DNA from: Nakaseomyces glabratus
Lineage: Eukaryota; Ascomycota; Saccharomycetes; Saccharomycetales; Saccharomycetaceae
Direction of reading: 5' to 3'
Length of the DNA: 64,000 nucleotides
NCBI RefSeq assembly: GCF_010111755.1
Contig: NC_088956.1
Location: forward strand, 744,001 to 808,000
A program made the translations under genes and the position numbers. The stretch's first letter is position 1. Each line of letters starts with the position of its first letter. The notes below the pieces were generated by a model. The model made no database searches. It had not been told where the DNA came from and saw only the letters and a list, made by a program, of their open reading frames with translations. Below, piece by piece: positions 47,345-59,192 of this stretch.

Positions 47345-49879
47345 CTATAAGTATTCGTTAATATTGGCTGCCACCAGAGAAGGCAACCCACCACCCAAAA
47401 AGTCCAACATCATATGCATACCACCACCTCCGCTGTAGTCATCAACCTCTTGAGGTAATACCTGAGATAATCCCTCCAGAAACCAAACTGAATCTTTTAC
47501 ATCGTTAGTAAAATTCATCAATATCTTATAATAGCTTCTCATGATTCTCATTGCCCCAATATCTCCAGTCATTAATAAGGAAAGGAAGGTTTTATCTAAT
47601 AACGCAGGAAAAGCAAATATCTTCAATAAAAAATCCTTCTTCTTTCTTTCTCCTTGAAGTTTGTGTAAATATGCTAGTGTAATAAGGTATGGAGAATCAA
47701 TCTCAACGGGATACAAATCCGATATACTCTCATCAAAACAAATGAGTTCCGTTATAGTATTATTTTCGTGATTGATAGAGTTAGCAAATTCACTCAGATC
47801 GACAGAAATGATATTAAAGAATATCGATTTTGGACTTAGTGGCCATACCGCAGTAAGAATGGTTGCAGCACCTTTGACATGGAAAATCCATGCTGATGGT
47901 GACATAGCATTCAATAACATGCCGTTCTTTTTCAAAATATCAGTCGCATTTGATGTATCTTTAGGTAATTGCATGTGAGGATCGTGATTATTCCACGCAT
48001 TTGCTAGAGAATCCATCAATAACAACAATGCACTTGCGACCAAAGCGTCTGTATTTTCCTCAGTGATATTAAGAACTGCACTGCGCAAAAGGCTTAGTGC
48101 TTCCAACCTATGGTTAGTAATATAGTCCTCTAGACCAGCCTCAGTCCTTGAAAGATGTGTAGCACTAAATGATAAAATACAATGCATTAGAAACGGATAT
48201 TCAAATGCCATGGCGGGGATTTCATTTTTCCACACCTGCGGATCAGATATATTAGCTGCTACAATAGTTTGCCATACATTAGTACAATAATGATGGAAAG
48301 TTTTTAAGTCTAATAAGTTCAGATTGCTTGATTTAGACAGTTGTTCTAGGTTTTTGACATTGTTTCCCAAAAGGTTATCTGCTGGAACCATGTTCTGACT
48401 CATAGTTGGTGTTGGCACGTTTAGAATATTATTTTCTCTTGACCTATCAAACATGGAGGGAGACGACATACTACCTACAAGAGCCTCCCTTATCAACGGT
48501 GTCATGTTTAAAATACTTGTTGTTCCTGGGGTATCGGCCAATTTAGGTGTACTGACATTGTTTGAACTTCCCAGCATTCTATTTATATCATTATTTGCTG
48601 TCGTTTCCATCTTGATTTTTTCATCTCTTGCATACTCATGATCCTCCTGCATTGATGTCAATGCATCATGCGCATAATTTGCTTTGTCCTGCTTACTTTG
48701 ACCAAGATTTTTTAAACCAAGAAGTGCCTGAAAATCATATTGAACACCACCAAAACCAGCTGTCAACAACGAACTCAAACCTTTCATGCTGATTCCCAGT
48801 TTACTCAATTGAGCCAAGGTATCAGCTTGAACAGCCGTTGCGGAATTGTTGTTATTATCAATCTTGCCTTTTTGCTCATCATAAGAAGACACTGATTCGG
48901 CAGCCAGAGAAGATTTAGAGCTACTACTGTTTTCATGCTCCTGGCTTCTTTTTATAAATTCCTGCTGTTGTTCCATCTGTAACTTCTGGTATTGTGCCAA
49001 CTGCTGCTTTTGATGTCTTTCGAGTTGTAATTGCTGCTGCAATTGAACCAATACTTTATGCTGAGATATGTTCGATTTTTCTTCATTTTCCTTCATATTC
49101 AAATGAGGAAGACTGGTGTCTGCAAAACTAGAAGAAGTTTTGCCATCAGGCTTAGAATCATTCATTTGTTGCAGTAATTGCAAATGCTGCTGAATTTGAT
49201 TACCTGATAATAAACTTTGGTTTGGAATACCCAAGATGTTGCTTGTATTGTTAAGGAGGTTGTTGCCTGACATATGTGATAACAGAGATTTCTCAATGCC
49301 AGCCAAACTTTTCAAAGAGATATCATTAGGTTGATTTCTATTCGAAGCATTATGATAATCTTGAGCATTACCTTCATTCGTAGTTTTTGGATCCAAAGAG
49401 GTGCCCTTAGACAGTAAATTACTTATTGATGCAGGTAACCCTGAATCTTTTGGATCAGAAAGCATAAATTTCCTACCTGGAATTTCAGATACAGCTTTTG
49501 GCGGTAGATCTCCATTCACATCTTTACCCTCTACTTGCGGTTTTTCAGTTTCAATTATTTCCCCATTTGCATCCCTCGTTATATATTTAACTCTTGTTCT
49601 TGTTCTTCTTTTAGGAGGCTGAACGGGTGTGTAAACACATTCCAGTTTCATTTTAACACATTTGTCACACATCGGTTTCCCTTCATCACACTTCACCCGC
49701 CTTCTCTTACAATGGTCGCAACCATTCTTAGATTTGTTGTGAAATTTCCGTTTACCTGTAGAAGTTGTACTAACCTTCTTACCACCAATATCTACGAGCT
49801 CGATGATTTTCTCTCTTTTTCGACTCTGAGGTTTTGAGACATCGTTGGTAACAGCATTTTGAACAGCTAGCGTAGTCAT
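47345..49879 (-). CDS. UPC2: Upc2/Ecm22, sterol-sensing zinc-cluster activator
   Basis: Orthologue of Upc2 (YDR213W) and its paralogue Ecm22, activators of ergosterol synthesis and sterol uptake genes. The 844-residue protein has a Zn2Cys6 cluster with ligands C54, C57, C64, C71, C74 and C81, preceded by a basic nuclear-localisation region. A long Gln/Ser/Asn-rich middle with a Q-rich helix (about 270-320) leads to the C-terminal ligand-binding domain from about 520. Its glycine-rich loop DDYSGGGGMHMMLDFLGGG is the region where activating changes are known in yeasts. Adjacency to TCP1 supports UPC2 rather than ECM22. The frame is open to 49909 from a GTG; 49879 is the first ATG. Confidence 0.93.
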   Translation of the reverse strand: MTTLAVQNAVTNDVSKPQSRKREKIIELVDIGGKKVSTTSTGKRKFHNKSKNGCDHCKRRRVKCDEGKPMCDKCVKMKLECVYTPVQPPKRRTRTRVKYITRDANGEIIETEKPQVEGKDVNGDLPPKAVSEIPGRKFMLSDPKDSGLPASISNLLSKGTSLDPKTTNEGNAQDYHNASNRNQPNDISLKSLAGIEKSLLSHMSGNNLLNNTSNILGIPNQSLLSGNQIQQHLQLLQQMNDSKPDGKTSSSFADTSLPHLNMKENEEKSNISQHKVLVQLQQQLQLERHQKQQLAQYQKLQMEQQQEFIKRSQEHENSSSSKSSLAAESVSSYDEQKGKIDNNNNSATAVQADTLAQLSKLGISMKGLSSLLTAGFGGVQYDFQALLGLKNLGQSKQDKANYAHDALTSMQEDHEYARDEKIKMETTANNDINRMLGSSNNVSTPKLADTPGTTSILNMTPLIREALVGSMSSPSMFDRSRENNILNVPTPTMSQNMVPADNLLGNNVKNLEQLSKSSNLNLLDLKTFHHYCTNVWQTIVAANISDPQVWKNEIPAMAFEYPFLMHCILSFSATHLSRTEAGLEDYITNHRLEALSLLRSAVLNITEENTDALVASALLLLMDSLANAWNNHDPHMQLPKDTSNATDILKKNGMLLNAMSPSAWIFHVKGAATILTAVWPLSPKSIFFNIISVDLSEFANSINHENNTITELICFDESISDLYPVEIDSPYLITLAYLHKLQGERKKKDFLLKIFAFPALLDKTFLSLLMTGDIGAMRIMRSYYKILMNFTNDVKDSVWFLEGLSQVLPQEVDDYSGGGGMHMMLDFLGGGLPSLVAANINEYL

Positions 49880-52189
49880 GGCCAATTTTTGAGATAACAA
49901 CCAATCCACTAGTGATGTATTGCCTATCTTTTAAAATTGAGTTGATTGATACTCTTAGATATACCAAATATGGAGTAATAATACAACAAGTTATATATTT
50001 CAAACTTGATATTTTTTTGTCGGCTAATATCAAAAAAACTTTGGGCGGCAGGAAGCGTCACTGATACGAAAGAAAGTGGAATTGGAACGAAAAATTGAAA
50101 ATCCGATCCAAATATATATGGCCAAGCATTGTCATGAAATTGATCAACAAGCGGGGGAAGGAAAATTTTGTACTGCTAATAGGTTATCCACTATGATATA
50201 GTGCCACTAGAAACTTTGTTAAGCACGATCTTAAGATAGCACACATAACCAAAAATAAAGTACAGTACATATAAGCAGTACTTTTCAAAAAGAAAGAAAG
50301 AAAAAAGATACCCGTTATTATTTCGGAGGATATGTAGCTACATTTGATGAATTCGCACCAAAGCGCAGACAACCAGTAATAACACAATCGCTTTAGCAGG
50401 CGAAGGATGAGGTTGAAATTCTGTACATTAAAAGCGATAATAGTATCATTTGCGTATAAGTTTCAATTGGCTTGCATGCTCAGTCGTTAAAGTGCCTCAG
50501 TTATACCTTTCTTATACCATATTCTCGTTCAAACAACCCACCATGTTTCAAATGAACTTGTTCACCTCCATTATTCACATGGCTATAGACAGTTTTAGCA
50601 CCCTGCAAATCAGTAATCTCGTTTATTTGTCGCGACCTTTCTAAGAATATATAAAACTGAACTCACTTAATACCAGTGAACAATGGTGTGAAACTAAACT
50701 GCAGCAACTGAAGAAGTTCCACAAAGACAACGGCAAACACCTGGTGCACAACGGTAAGGTGGGTAAAATCCCCCACATATAACGTCTCTTTAAAGTTCCA
50801 TTCTCATTACATCTACCGTAGCGAAGTCAATCTATCCAACGTACTGTTTAGCTCTAAAGCATTACACAGACCACCAAAAATATTGGAACTGTTTTTACAG
50901 ACCTGTAAGGAGATTCTCTCTAACTCCTACCCTTTCGCACCCAAACGAGGGGCAATAAACCAAATTCACACCAATTCTAATCCACTTTGCGCTCTCTAAA
51001 CTCTTGACGTGTATGTTTTTGTAGTTTTTGTTCCTTCATTCTCCTGTAGAACTCGCCTTCCCTTACGCTCAAATTCTCAGCGTCCCCTGCTTCACCAATC
51101 GCTAGTCAATTTACGCAATAGCTATAGAAAATGATCTGAATAATTGGTATCCAAATGCAAAGAATCATTTCCAATAAATTACATTAAATTTAACGTACAA
51201 ATTAACTTTTTTCTTTCTTTTTTTCTTGTTATAAGATCATATTAAAAATCGAAGCTTTTATTTTTCGCATTTGCCATTGTTCTCGAGGACACTCCGCGGG
51301 GATCGTTAGTAACATTAATTATTCTATTCTGCATTTTCTTTTAGCTTGCTTTTTCTTGCTACAAAAAAGTGGGGGTAGAAACTACGTAGGTACCTTGTGA
51401 TTAGTAATTGGAAGAAGCACAAGCTAATATATAATCCCTATACGAGGACAGCTTCTTTTGAATGCCATACCGAATAGAGGTGGATTTATTTGGCACTGGA
51501 GAATATCAGAGATTATAGAAGAATGAAACCAGCGATAATGGGAAAAATCCATCTCGTTTGGCTTTTTCAAGAGATAAAAATATGAAACGAGTCGAGTTAA
51601 GTGGTCGTTTGGCTCCCAGATGTTCGCTCAACATGAAAGTCACATTATCTGTAGATATATTCTCGTCTGTTGAATAAGACCATTATAATTTCGGACTTAC
51701 AGAATTTTAGGGATATACAATCACTCTAGGAAGGATTAAATAACAGTTGAGGTCCCTTAAAGTCAACAAACTGTTATATGGACACGGAAACAAACTTGAC
51801 AGTGAATAAGACGCTTCCATATAAAGATAAATCCGAATCGGGCACCTTCAGAAACGATTGAGTTCAACTGAATTCATAATCATTGCAATAAATCGAATAG
51901 ATATGGAACTCTACAAATGTGTGCAAAACCAATCTTGAATACATGATTATCTTGTTCTATCGACTCTGAACCTTGGTAATAGAGGCCATATATTTGACTA
52001 ACAATAACGAAAACCAATAAGAGAAATTGGCTGCCCTTCGGATCTCAAACACCATTTCAACACTACTTGGGCAAATTTGTTTAGTGACTTATATCGATTA
52101 AAATTATTCAATATAATAAAGGTTTAACACCATATTAAAACTAGTACAATATTATAGAATGCAAGAAGTAGTTGGAATTAGGCTTTAGT
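49880..52189. other. Very long UPC2 upstream region
   Basis: 2.3 kb between UPC2 and the 3' end of TCP1; the only promoter it must hold is that of UPC2. It contains a sterol-response-like site at 51439-51445. Several short open frames on either strand show no resemblance to known proteins. A long mRNA leader or a non-coding transcript is possible but not visible from sequence. Confidence 0.55.
51439..51445 (-). promoter_or_regulatory. Sterol response element-like site of UPC2
   Basis: TCGTATA on the UPC2 coding strand, within CTCGTATAGG, matches the seven-base core bound by Upc2/Ecm22. It is about 1.56 kb upstream of the UPC2 ATG. UPC2 autoregulation through this element is known in S. cerevisiae; here it is inferred. 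Confidence 0.45.
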
Positions 52190-53869
52190 TTAGTGTGCGT
52201 GTGGGTCTTCCTTTGGTGGCTCTGGATCAACTGTAATCATTGTATCAATTCTCAATATGGCCACACATGCCTCAAGCGCAGATTTTAGGGATTTAACCTT
52301 ACTTATCGTTGGCTCGAGAACACCAGCGGTTACTTCATTTACAATCTTGCCCCTCACCAAGTCCAAACCATAGTTTCTGTAGTTTCTCTTCTTTTGATCA
52401 TCTGGTTGAGCCAACTGACTAGCAGCGTGATATGATCTCAACTTTGTAATCAGTTCACTAGAATCCTTGGCGGCGTTAACAGCTAGAGTCTTTGGAATAA
52501 CTAAAAGAGCAGATGCAAATCCAGCAATAGCTAATTGCTCTCTTGAACCAACAGTTGTAGCAAAATTATCCAAGTAGATATTTAGAGCTGTTTCGACACA
52601 ACCACCACCTGGAACAACATGCCCACTTTCAAGGGTCCTTTTCACTACAGATAAGGAATCATGTAGAGAACGCTCGATTTCATCTAACGAATAATCACTT
52701 GGACCTCTCACAATAATCGAGGAAGAAGAATGCTTACTTGTACCCTTGATTAGAATACACTCATCATCTGAGTATCTTGTTTGAACAACCTCTTGACATG
52801 TACCCAAGTATGATGATTCGAATGTTTCATCACCTTCCAGGTTAGACATGGAGCTGATCAGGGTGGCACCAGTGGCACGCGCAATTCTTCTTAAATCTTC
52901 TTTCTTACAACGTCTGACACCCATAATCTTGGCCTCAACAAATTCTTTCAAACACAAGTCATCAATACCTTTAGTAGTCAATACAACTTGGGCACCAGCA
53001 TCTATAATCTTCTTTACCCTTTCTAAAACTATACCGGCTTCACGTTTACGAATTTCTTCTAATTGCTCAGGATCTTCAATGTTGATCTGTACACCCATTG
53101 CCATACGAGCCTTTTGCAGATTTAGATCCAAACAAGCAATTTTGACATTGCCACCACCAATTTGTTTTGGCATAGCTTGAGATGCAACTGTACAGTTCAA
53201 AGCGTAACCATTGACTAGAACAGATTCGGTAGAAGACTTACCATGCGCCTTTAGAATATTCACTGCTTTTACTGGGTACTTAGTTTCACCCTTTGGGTTT
53301 TGGGTCTTTACAGCCAATAAGGCGTCAACAACCATGTTACTGAAAAATTCTGAGTCTGCACCGATAATCTTGGAGGACATACTTGTCTTTGCAATGTTGA
53401 TCAAAGTTTCTTTACCTAAAGAGTCCACACTCATAGACAATACCTCATTAATAAATCTAATGGCTTCCTTCAATGCGAGCCTGTAACCTGTAATAATTGT
53501 GGTTGGATGAATTTTATTCTTTACCAATTCGTAAGCTTTTTTCAATAATTCAGAAGCAATAATCACAACACTAGTTGTACCATCACCAATTTCTCTATCT
53601 TGCTGTTGAGCTAATTCTACTAGAATCTTACCAGCTGGGTGTTGAACATCTAATAGAGAAAGGATAGTAGCACCATCATTTGTGACAGTAAAGTCACCAA
53701 TATCATCCACTAACATTTTATCCAAACCAACTGGACCTAGAGAGGACTTGACTACATTAGCTACAGCCAAAGCAGCAAGAACATTTTGGTTCCTGATATC
53801 ATCGCCACTCACCTTCTCACCTCCAAGGAATAACGTGTCAGACCTTGAGTTGTTGAACAATTGTGCCAT
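52190..53869 (-). CDS. TCP1: Tcp1/Cct1, alpha subunit of the CCT chaperonin
   Basis: Orthologue of Tcp1 (YDR212W), subunit 1 of the eight-membered cytosolic chaperonin that folds actin and tubulin. It has 559 residues, the same as S. cerevisiae. Group II chaperonin signatures are intact: the P-loop-like NDGATIL (about 63-69), GDGTTSVV (about 94-101), the apical domain in the middle and the C-terminal VVPGGGCVE (about 412-420) ATP-site motif. ATG at 53869 is the first in frame. Adjacent to UPC2 as on S. cerevisiae chromosome IV. Confidence 0.97.
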   Translation of the reverse strand: MAQLFNNSRSDTLFLGGEKVSGDDIRNQNVLAALAVANVVKSSLGPVGLDKMLVDDIGDFTVTNDGATILSLLDVQHPAGKILVELAQQQDREIGDGTTSVVIIASELLKKAYELVKNKIHPTTIITGYRLALKEAIRFINEVLSMSVDSLGKETLINIAKTSMSSKIIGADSEFFSNMVVDALLAVKTQNPKGETKYPVKAVNILKAHGKSSTESVLVNGYALNCTVASQAMPKQIGGGNVKIACLDLNLQKARMAMGVQINIEDPEQLEEIRKREAGIVLERVKKIIDAGAQVVLTTKGIDDLCLKEFVEAKIMGVRRCKKEDLRRIARATGATLISSMSNLEGDETFESSYLGTCQEVVQTRYSDDECILIKGTSKHSSSSIIVRGPSDYSLDEIERSLHDSLSVVKRTLESGHVVPGGGCVETALNIYLDNFATTVGSREQLAIAGFASALLVIPKTLAVNAAKDSSELITKLRSYHAASQLAQPDDQKKRNYRNYGLDLVRGKIVNEVTAGVLEPTISKVKSLKSALEACVAILRIDTMITVDPEPPKEDPHAH

Positions 53870-55733
53870 CCTGTTTAAGTACTATATTAACTTATTATAT
53901 CTTCACGTTGACAACTTATATCCAAAATAACAACGTAAATTTGAAAAAGAGGACTAACAATATGTTCTGTTCTTCGACTATATTCACTTCAAACCTTTCT
54001 ATATCGGAACTGTCAAAAAAAAGCTTTCAATAAAAACAAAAAACACTTTGTAATCCAATTGAGCTCCCAAATCAATTACAACAACTGATCAGTATGGTCA
54101 ATAATGCTATACTCACACAATTAACTACTTGTTACAGTGCAACTCATCGATTTTTTTGTTATTATGGGCGTCGTCTTCTCACAGAAGTTTTTCAAACTTC
54201 CTGACGAAAAATTAAACTTTTTTGTCACTTTTCGCCAGCACTAGTTATTTACCCGGTCACTTATAAAGCGGGATAACGGTAAACCGAGAGCGGCTCCATT
54301 TAACGGTCATATACACCTATTCTGCGGTTTAGATCTAGAACGTATTGACTTAGAAATATATTATTTAATTTATTATTGTGCCAGACTCTATTGGAAATTG
54401 GAATCAATACTACCCTCACAAGGAAAACAAAAACAAAAGAAATTGCACAACCAGATCATGGTTTTTTGGAGATTTGTTTGTGAAAGCTGCTTACATATTA
54501 TGCACTACTTCAGAATTTATGTATCAGACTATTTGGTAAGCGATCAAGGAGAGTGTTGCAATACTACCAATATTATTGCCCAATATTTATGCCATAATAC
54601 ACTATGGAGGTTGTGTATTATAATCTCGCAATGCGTTGCGGCCTTCACGCTTATGACAATTGGCTGCAATTACACACTTCTAGCTGCTACAGTTTGCTGA
54701 GTTACTACCGTGTCCAACACATCACATTAGTTTTTTTGCCTCATGAAAGGCTATCCGATAATGTCCTTTATTATAAAAAACCAACAAATGGATCCGTTAA
54801 TACTTAATCATACCATTTCTTTTTCTGTTTACCAGTCAAATACACAAAGGCATTGCGTGGAGAAAAAAGAATTAATTAATAACATGAGATGGATCTAGAT
54901 TTCTGGCTTGTACACTACCAATTCCTAAGTAATAATTATTGCATTATTTGTATTTTGTTGCAACGCTAATTGATCAACAGCGCATTTCCGTTCTTCTAAT
55001 TCAAGATAAGAGAGAATTTTATTTCCCCTCAATTTCAGACAACTTATATGTGCTAAATAGTCGCACGGGAAACTACATTACAACAAAGCACCGCTTGAAA
55101 GCTCCCTTAAGTCAGCATACCGGTAACTGCTGTTCGAAGAATGTCTGCTACTCAACATGCGTTAGCTCAATCATTATTAAGTATTGCTTGGCAGTATAAC
55201 AATTAGGACAATTTGGCACAATTTTTCCCGCTTCTTGGTAATCTGACTTAGAAGTTCGTGCAGAAAAGTCCACTTGAAGGATGGAAAAAAAAATCTTAAA
55301 AGTTTAACTAGATCAGGAAGATAAGTTCTAAGGAATCTTGAATGTTGTGTTTTCCATTCAGTATGGTATTTGAGGGACTTTACGAACCAATCGAAACATA
55401 TATATAGAGCCAAAAATATTCCAGAAATAGGCAATCTCGTGGCTATTCCCTGTTTTTATATTCTGGACAGCGTTTTATATGGAAGTATAAAATTTGGATA
55501 CGTTAGTCATTTCCAATCCCCAGGGATTATCGGTTATACTTTCTTTCTTTCCGCTTACATTGAAATAGCTATTTGGAAATATATTAGTCGTCTCATTCAA
55601 AGAAATCGGTCCAGAAACACTGCTATTAACATTTAAAAGCAGTTTTGTGTTTGTTTTAAGGAACCATTTGAACTGCTGCGGACTCATACGTATAGAAGAG
55701 AACTAAAGTTTGAAAATTTAATTTCAAATTAAT
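53870..55733. other. Divergent upstream region of TCP1 and the zinc-cluster gene
   Basis: 1.86 kb between two outward-facing genes. It has a Reb1-type site at 54249-54256, several A/T tracts, and a one-mismatch PAC (CTCATCGA) near 54147. Open frames at 54398-54700, 54939-55199 and 55177-55434 are short, AT-driven and unlike known proteins, so I do not call them. Confidence 0.5.
54249..54256. promoter_or_regulatory. Reb1-type site upstream of TCP1
   Basis: TTACCCGG matches the Reb1 consensus and lies about 380 bp upstream of the TCP1 ATG. Reb1 typically clears nucleosomes at housekeeping promoters. Confidence 0.45.
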
Positions 55734-58700
55734 ATGAGCACAGAAACACCAAGTCGCGAGAATAGCCAGTTACCTGGCACTACCCCCATGATAGACTATG
55801 GTATGGCAATGGAACTGCTACAACAACATTACAAACGCAGATCGACCAAGGCCTGTGACCACTGCAGAAAACGGAAGATAAGATGTGACGAGGTAAATCC
55901 AGTAACCAATAAATGCTCAAACTGCGTAAAGTTTAAAGTGGAATGTACATTTAAGTTCCATGAGGAATTGCAGACAAAGAAGAAGAGGATGTATGAACTC
56001 AAAGCTATCGAGAAAGCGAACAAAAAGGCCAAAAAGAGGCCATATAGGAAAAGAAATAGAGATGCTAAACAAGATTCAAATACTACAGATGAGGCTTCAC
56101 AAACGTCAGCCAATACCAAGACTGTTTCGCCCATTTATAGTGATGCACAGCAACATACTGAAATTACCAATCACTTTTTGGCTGAGGAGAATGGTAAGCC
56201 TGTGATTACCAATGATGAACAGCATTTTATTCATCAATATAATTATCAACAACCTACTGCATTCCACAATTACTCTCATTCCATGCCTTCTTTCCAGAAT
56301 ATGTCCCCCCAACACAACCAATATAATGCAAAGAACGACTTTAATATGCACCAGCCTGCTGTTTCCTATGCCAATGGAGAACATCAGTTACCAAATTTAG
56401 AAAACAACAACATACCGAATGCTATTCACAACCCATCATTAGTAGTTGACGAAGACACCCTAGCTGCTGTCAATGACCAAATTACCAAGATTGATAGAAA
56501 ACTCAAGGGTATTGTTAATGCAAATGTATATATTCAGAAATGTATGGATTCACTTCAGAGTGAAGATAACTCGAAGGAAAGGGCAAATGATCAACCTACT
56601 ATGCCAGTTACGAAACAATATACAACACTTCTGTTCACTACCCAAAATATGCTTTATATAAAAAAAAAGTTTTTTGGGCAATCTAATCCTTCAAGTAATT
56701 TTGACATTGACGGTAATTTTTTAACTAAAGATGAACTAAATCAATATTCCAATGATACTTCCGAGAGTGGAAACAACGGCAATTATTCCAATATCCTCGC
56801 TGAAAAGGATTTTATGCCAGCATTAAAAGACATATTTGCAGTATATCTGAAGTATTATGTTGTACAAATGACTAAAGTAATGGAATTTTCTTCTATGCCG
56901 ACTCTAAAACCGGGAAATAAGCTTTGTAACATTATCTCAAGAGAACAAGCATCTGCTTTGATATCAAGCTTTCAAACACTTTTAATTTCCTCTTCAATAT
57001 TTCCCACAGACGGCAAAGAATGCTCAAATCTGGTGGATAGGTACTTTCGAAACAACGGAAATGGGCTTACAAAGCCAGAGTATCTTTTGGTTAATATTTG
57101 CATATGTCTCGGAGCTCAGAAAATGCGTAGTCAAATTCTTAGAGGTAAAAAGGAAGCGCGTCAACTCGAGAAAGATCTATTACTAAAAGTAAAAAACCTA
57201 ACGCTGCTGAACTCTGTGTATTTCTTTCACAAAATGACAATTTCCAACATTTGCATCACCTCATTACAAGGCCTTTTGCTACTTTGTCATTATATTCAGA
57301 TATATATCAATACCGAAACAGCGGCAGGTGTACTTGTAGAGGCAGTGAATATGGCAATATCTTTAGAGCTACATCTTCACAAATCTTATGAAGGGTTGAG
57401 CCCACTAGAGTTGATTAAAAGGAGAGTACTATGGTCTTATTGTTTTTCTGTTGACAAGTATTATTCTCTTATTTTATCCCGCCCACCACTAGTAAGAAAT
57501 GAAAACACTGATGTTTTATCCCCAGAGGTTTTTTTTGAAACAGTTACAGTCAATATTCTTCCAACAATCACATATAATCCAGATCTCTTGAAGAACGACA
57601 CACCAGAAAACAGAACCGAAGCATTGAATATTCTATTATCCCATTATGAATTTATGCCAGCGGTACTTGCATATTTTAAAGTCAAGCTTGTTAAGGTAGA
57701 ACTTTCACTCTATGAAACATGCTTTTCGGTTAGAAGTACACTGGATAATACCTTTGATCAAATAATTGACAAGGTCTTGAAAATTAAGGCAGAATTGGAT
57801 TCTTGGAGAGAGAGCTTACCTTCTATGCTAAAACTGGAAAGCTATATCCAATACATATCATTACTACACTCTCAAATACCGGAAGACAATACTTTACCCA
57901 ATCCAGTCAATATGCAATGCAGTGTGCTAAATCTACATTTTCGGTATTATTATCTCATAACTAACCTTAGCTTGTTTATTGACACATTCCTAAGTGATAA
58001 TAAAAACCTTTGGAACGGCTCTAAGCACAACATCAGCCAAGTTTCACAAATATTCCATAACAAAGCTAAAGACAAAAGTATCAAAGTTCTCACATTATTT
58101 TTATCGCTGGACTATGAACCTGATCTATATTCCGAACTGTCCTATTATTTCCTAACATGCCTCTTTGTGGTATTATTATACGTTATAAAAAATCTAAACA
58201 AGACATCAAATAATTGTGAGATGGTATATCTCATTAATTTGCTAAACGACTGCCATAAATTTATAATCGGAAATGTGGAAAATCTACTAGTTTCTGAGGA
58301 CATGAAGTGGAATATGTCGATTTTCTTTTTCACATATTTGATGCATGCTATAACAAAAAACTTCAAAAACGACGAAACATCCAAGCAAAACTTCCAGCTA
58401 GATTTTGTGTTTTTGGGCCCATTATTGGCAAGATTAGTGAGGACTAAAACAACAATCAAGCAGGATATTCTAAAGCAATTAGAATCTTTTGTTAACATAA
58501 TGGGGCTTTATAAAGAGGATGGAAATGACATTTTTGGAACACAAAACTTTGGTGAGTCATCAGCCACCGTATTACCTAATGGCAATTATCTTGAAGAATT
58601 GGACATATTTTCCAAATTCAATTCTGAAGCGCTAAAGATTTTGAGAACACCCATTTTCGGAACAGGGAATGTAATTAATTGCCACGGAAATGAACTTTCT

Positions 58701-58883
58701 GTACGCGATGAAGAACTTACCAAAGAGAGAGATATCGAAGGCCGTTCTATCCTACCGCTTGATCTCGATGAGTCCGAGAGTTTTGGTACCAGCCCATATG
58801 ATAGCATTGACGAGTTCCAAGATTTCTTGCTTCAGGGTGTGTTTTTTTATGATAGAGATATGCTTTTTTCTAACCACGGCTAA
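55734..58883 (+). CDS. Large Zn2Cys6 transcription factor, orthologue unassigned
   Basis: A 1049-residue Gal4-type regulator. The zinc cluster has ligands C41, C44, C51, C61, C64 and C71 (spacing 2-6-9-2-6), followed by a long Lys/Arg-rich linker (about 75-110) likely to be the nuclear signal and DNA-contact extension. Residues about 110-230 are Asn/Gln/His-rich. A fungal-specific transcription factor domain lies at about 480-640, including the diagnostic LSPLELIKRRVLWSYCFSVD and SRPPLV stretch. The acidic C-terminus could be an activation domain. The cluster resembles those of Hal9/Tbs1-like proteins, but the neighbours TCP1 and MIC26 do not match those loci, so I leave it unnamed. Targets are unknown. 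Confidence 0.85.
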   Translation: MSTETPSRENSQLPGTTPMIDYGMAMELLQQHYKRRSTKACDHCRKRKIRCDEVNPVTNKCSNCVKFKVECTFKFHEELQTKKKRMYELKAIEKANKKAKKRPYRKRNRDAKQDSNTTDEASQTSANTKTVSPIYSDAQQHTEITNHFLAEENGKPVITNDEQHFIHQYNYQQPTAFHNYSHSMPSFQNMSPQHNQYNAKNDFNMHQPAVSYANGEHQLPNLENNNIPNAIHNPSLVVDEDTLAAVNDQITKIDRKLKGIVNANVYIQKCMDSLQSEDNSKERANDQPTMPVTKQYTTLLFTTQNMLYIKKKFFGQSNPSSNFDIDGNFLTKDELNQYSNDTSESGNNGNYSNILAEKDFMPALKDIFAVYLKYYVVQMTKVMEFSSMPTLKPGNKLCNIISREQASALISSFQTLLISSSIFPTDGKECSNLVDRYFRNNGNGLTKPEYLLVNICICLGAQKMRSQILRGKKEARQLEKDLLLKVKNLTLLNSVYFFHKMTISNICITSLQGLLLLCHYIQIYINTETAAGVLVEAVNMAISLELHLHKSYEGLSPLELIKRRVLWSYCFSVDKYYSLILSRPPLVRNENTDVLSPEVFFETVTVNILPTITYNPDLLKNDTPENRTEALNILLSHYEFMPAVLAYFKVKLVKVELSLYETCFSVRSTLDNTFDQIIDKVLKIKAELDSWRESLPSMLKLESYIQYISLLHSQIPEDNTLPNPVNMQCSVLNLHFRYYYLITNLSLFIDTFLSDNKNLWNGSKHNISQVSQIFHNKAKDKSIKVLTLFLSLDYEPDLYSELSYYFLTCLFVVLLYVIKNLNKTSNNCEMVYLINLLNDCHKFIIGNVENLLVSEDMKWNMSIFFFTYLMHAITKNFKNDETSKQNFQLDFVFLGPLLARLVRTKTTIKQDILKQLESFVNIMGLYKEDGNDIFGTQNFGESSATVLPNGNYLEELDIFSKFNSEALKILRTPIFGTGNVINCHGNELSVRDEELTKERDIEGRSILPLDLDESESFGTSPYDSIDEFQDFLLQGVFFYDRDMLFSNHG

Positions 58884-59192
58884 CCGTTAAAAATTTACTT
58901 TATTACTGTATATATCTTTATTTAGCATCAGTTGTTATTTTTCAACTAACTAACAGAAGCTTTCCTATCTTACAATTATAAGAACAGTTTCTGAATAAGA
59001 AATAAAATATATGCTTTTTTTGTGATGGCTTATAGAAATATTCCTCTGTAAATATTAAATATCCCCTTGTGTTTGAAAAGAGGCCAACAAACAACTTTTT
59101 AATGGTACTTTTCGAATTTGTGCTAATAAATTAAAATATCCACTTATATCATAAGTTTTTTACACGATTATTTAAGAATATATGTTGTTAGT
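58884..59192. other. Short convergent intergenic region
   Basis: 309 bp of AT-rich DNA between the 3' ends of the zinc-cluster gene and MIC26. Nothing beyond likely polyadenylation signals. Confidence 0.5.

Noticed and set aside
54398..55434. Three 85-100 codon frames in the TCP1/zinc-cluster gap
   Set aside because: Short, rich in Tyr, Cys and Ile as expected of AT-rich random frames, overlapping each other in part, with no recognisable motif.
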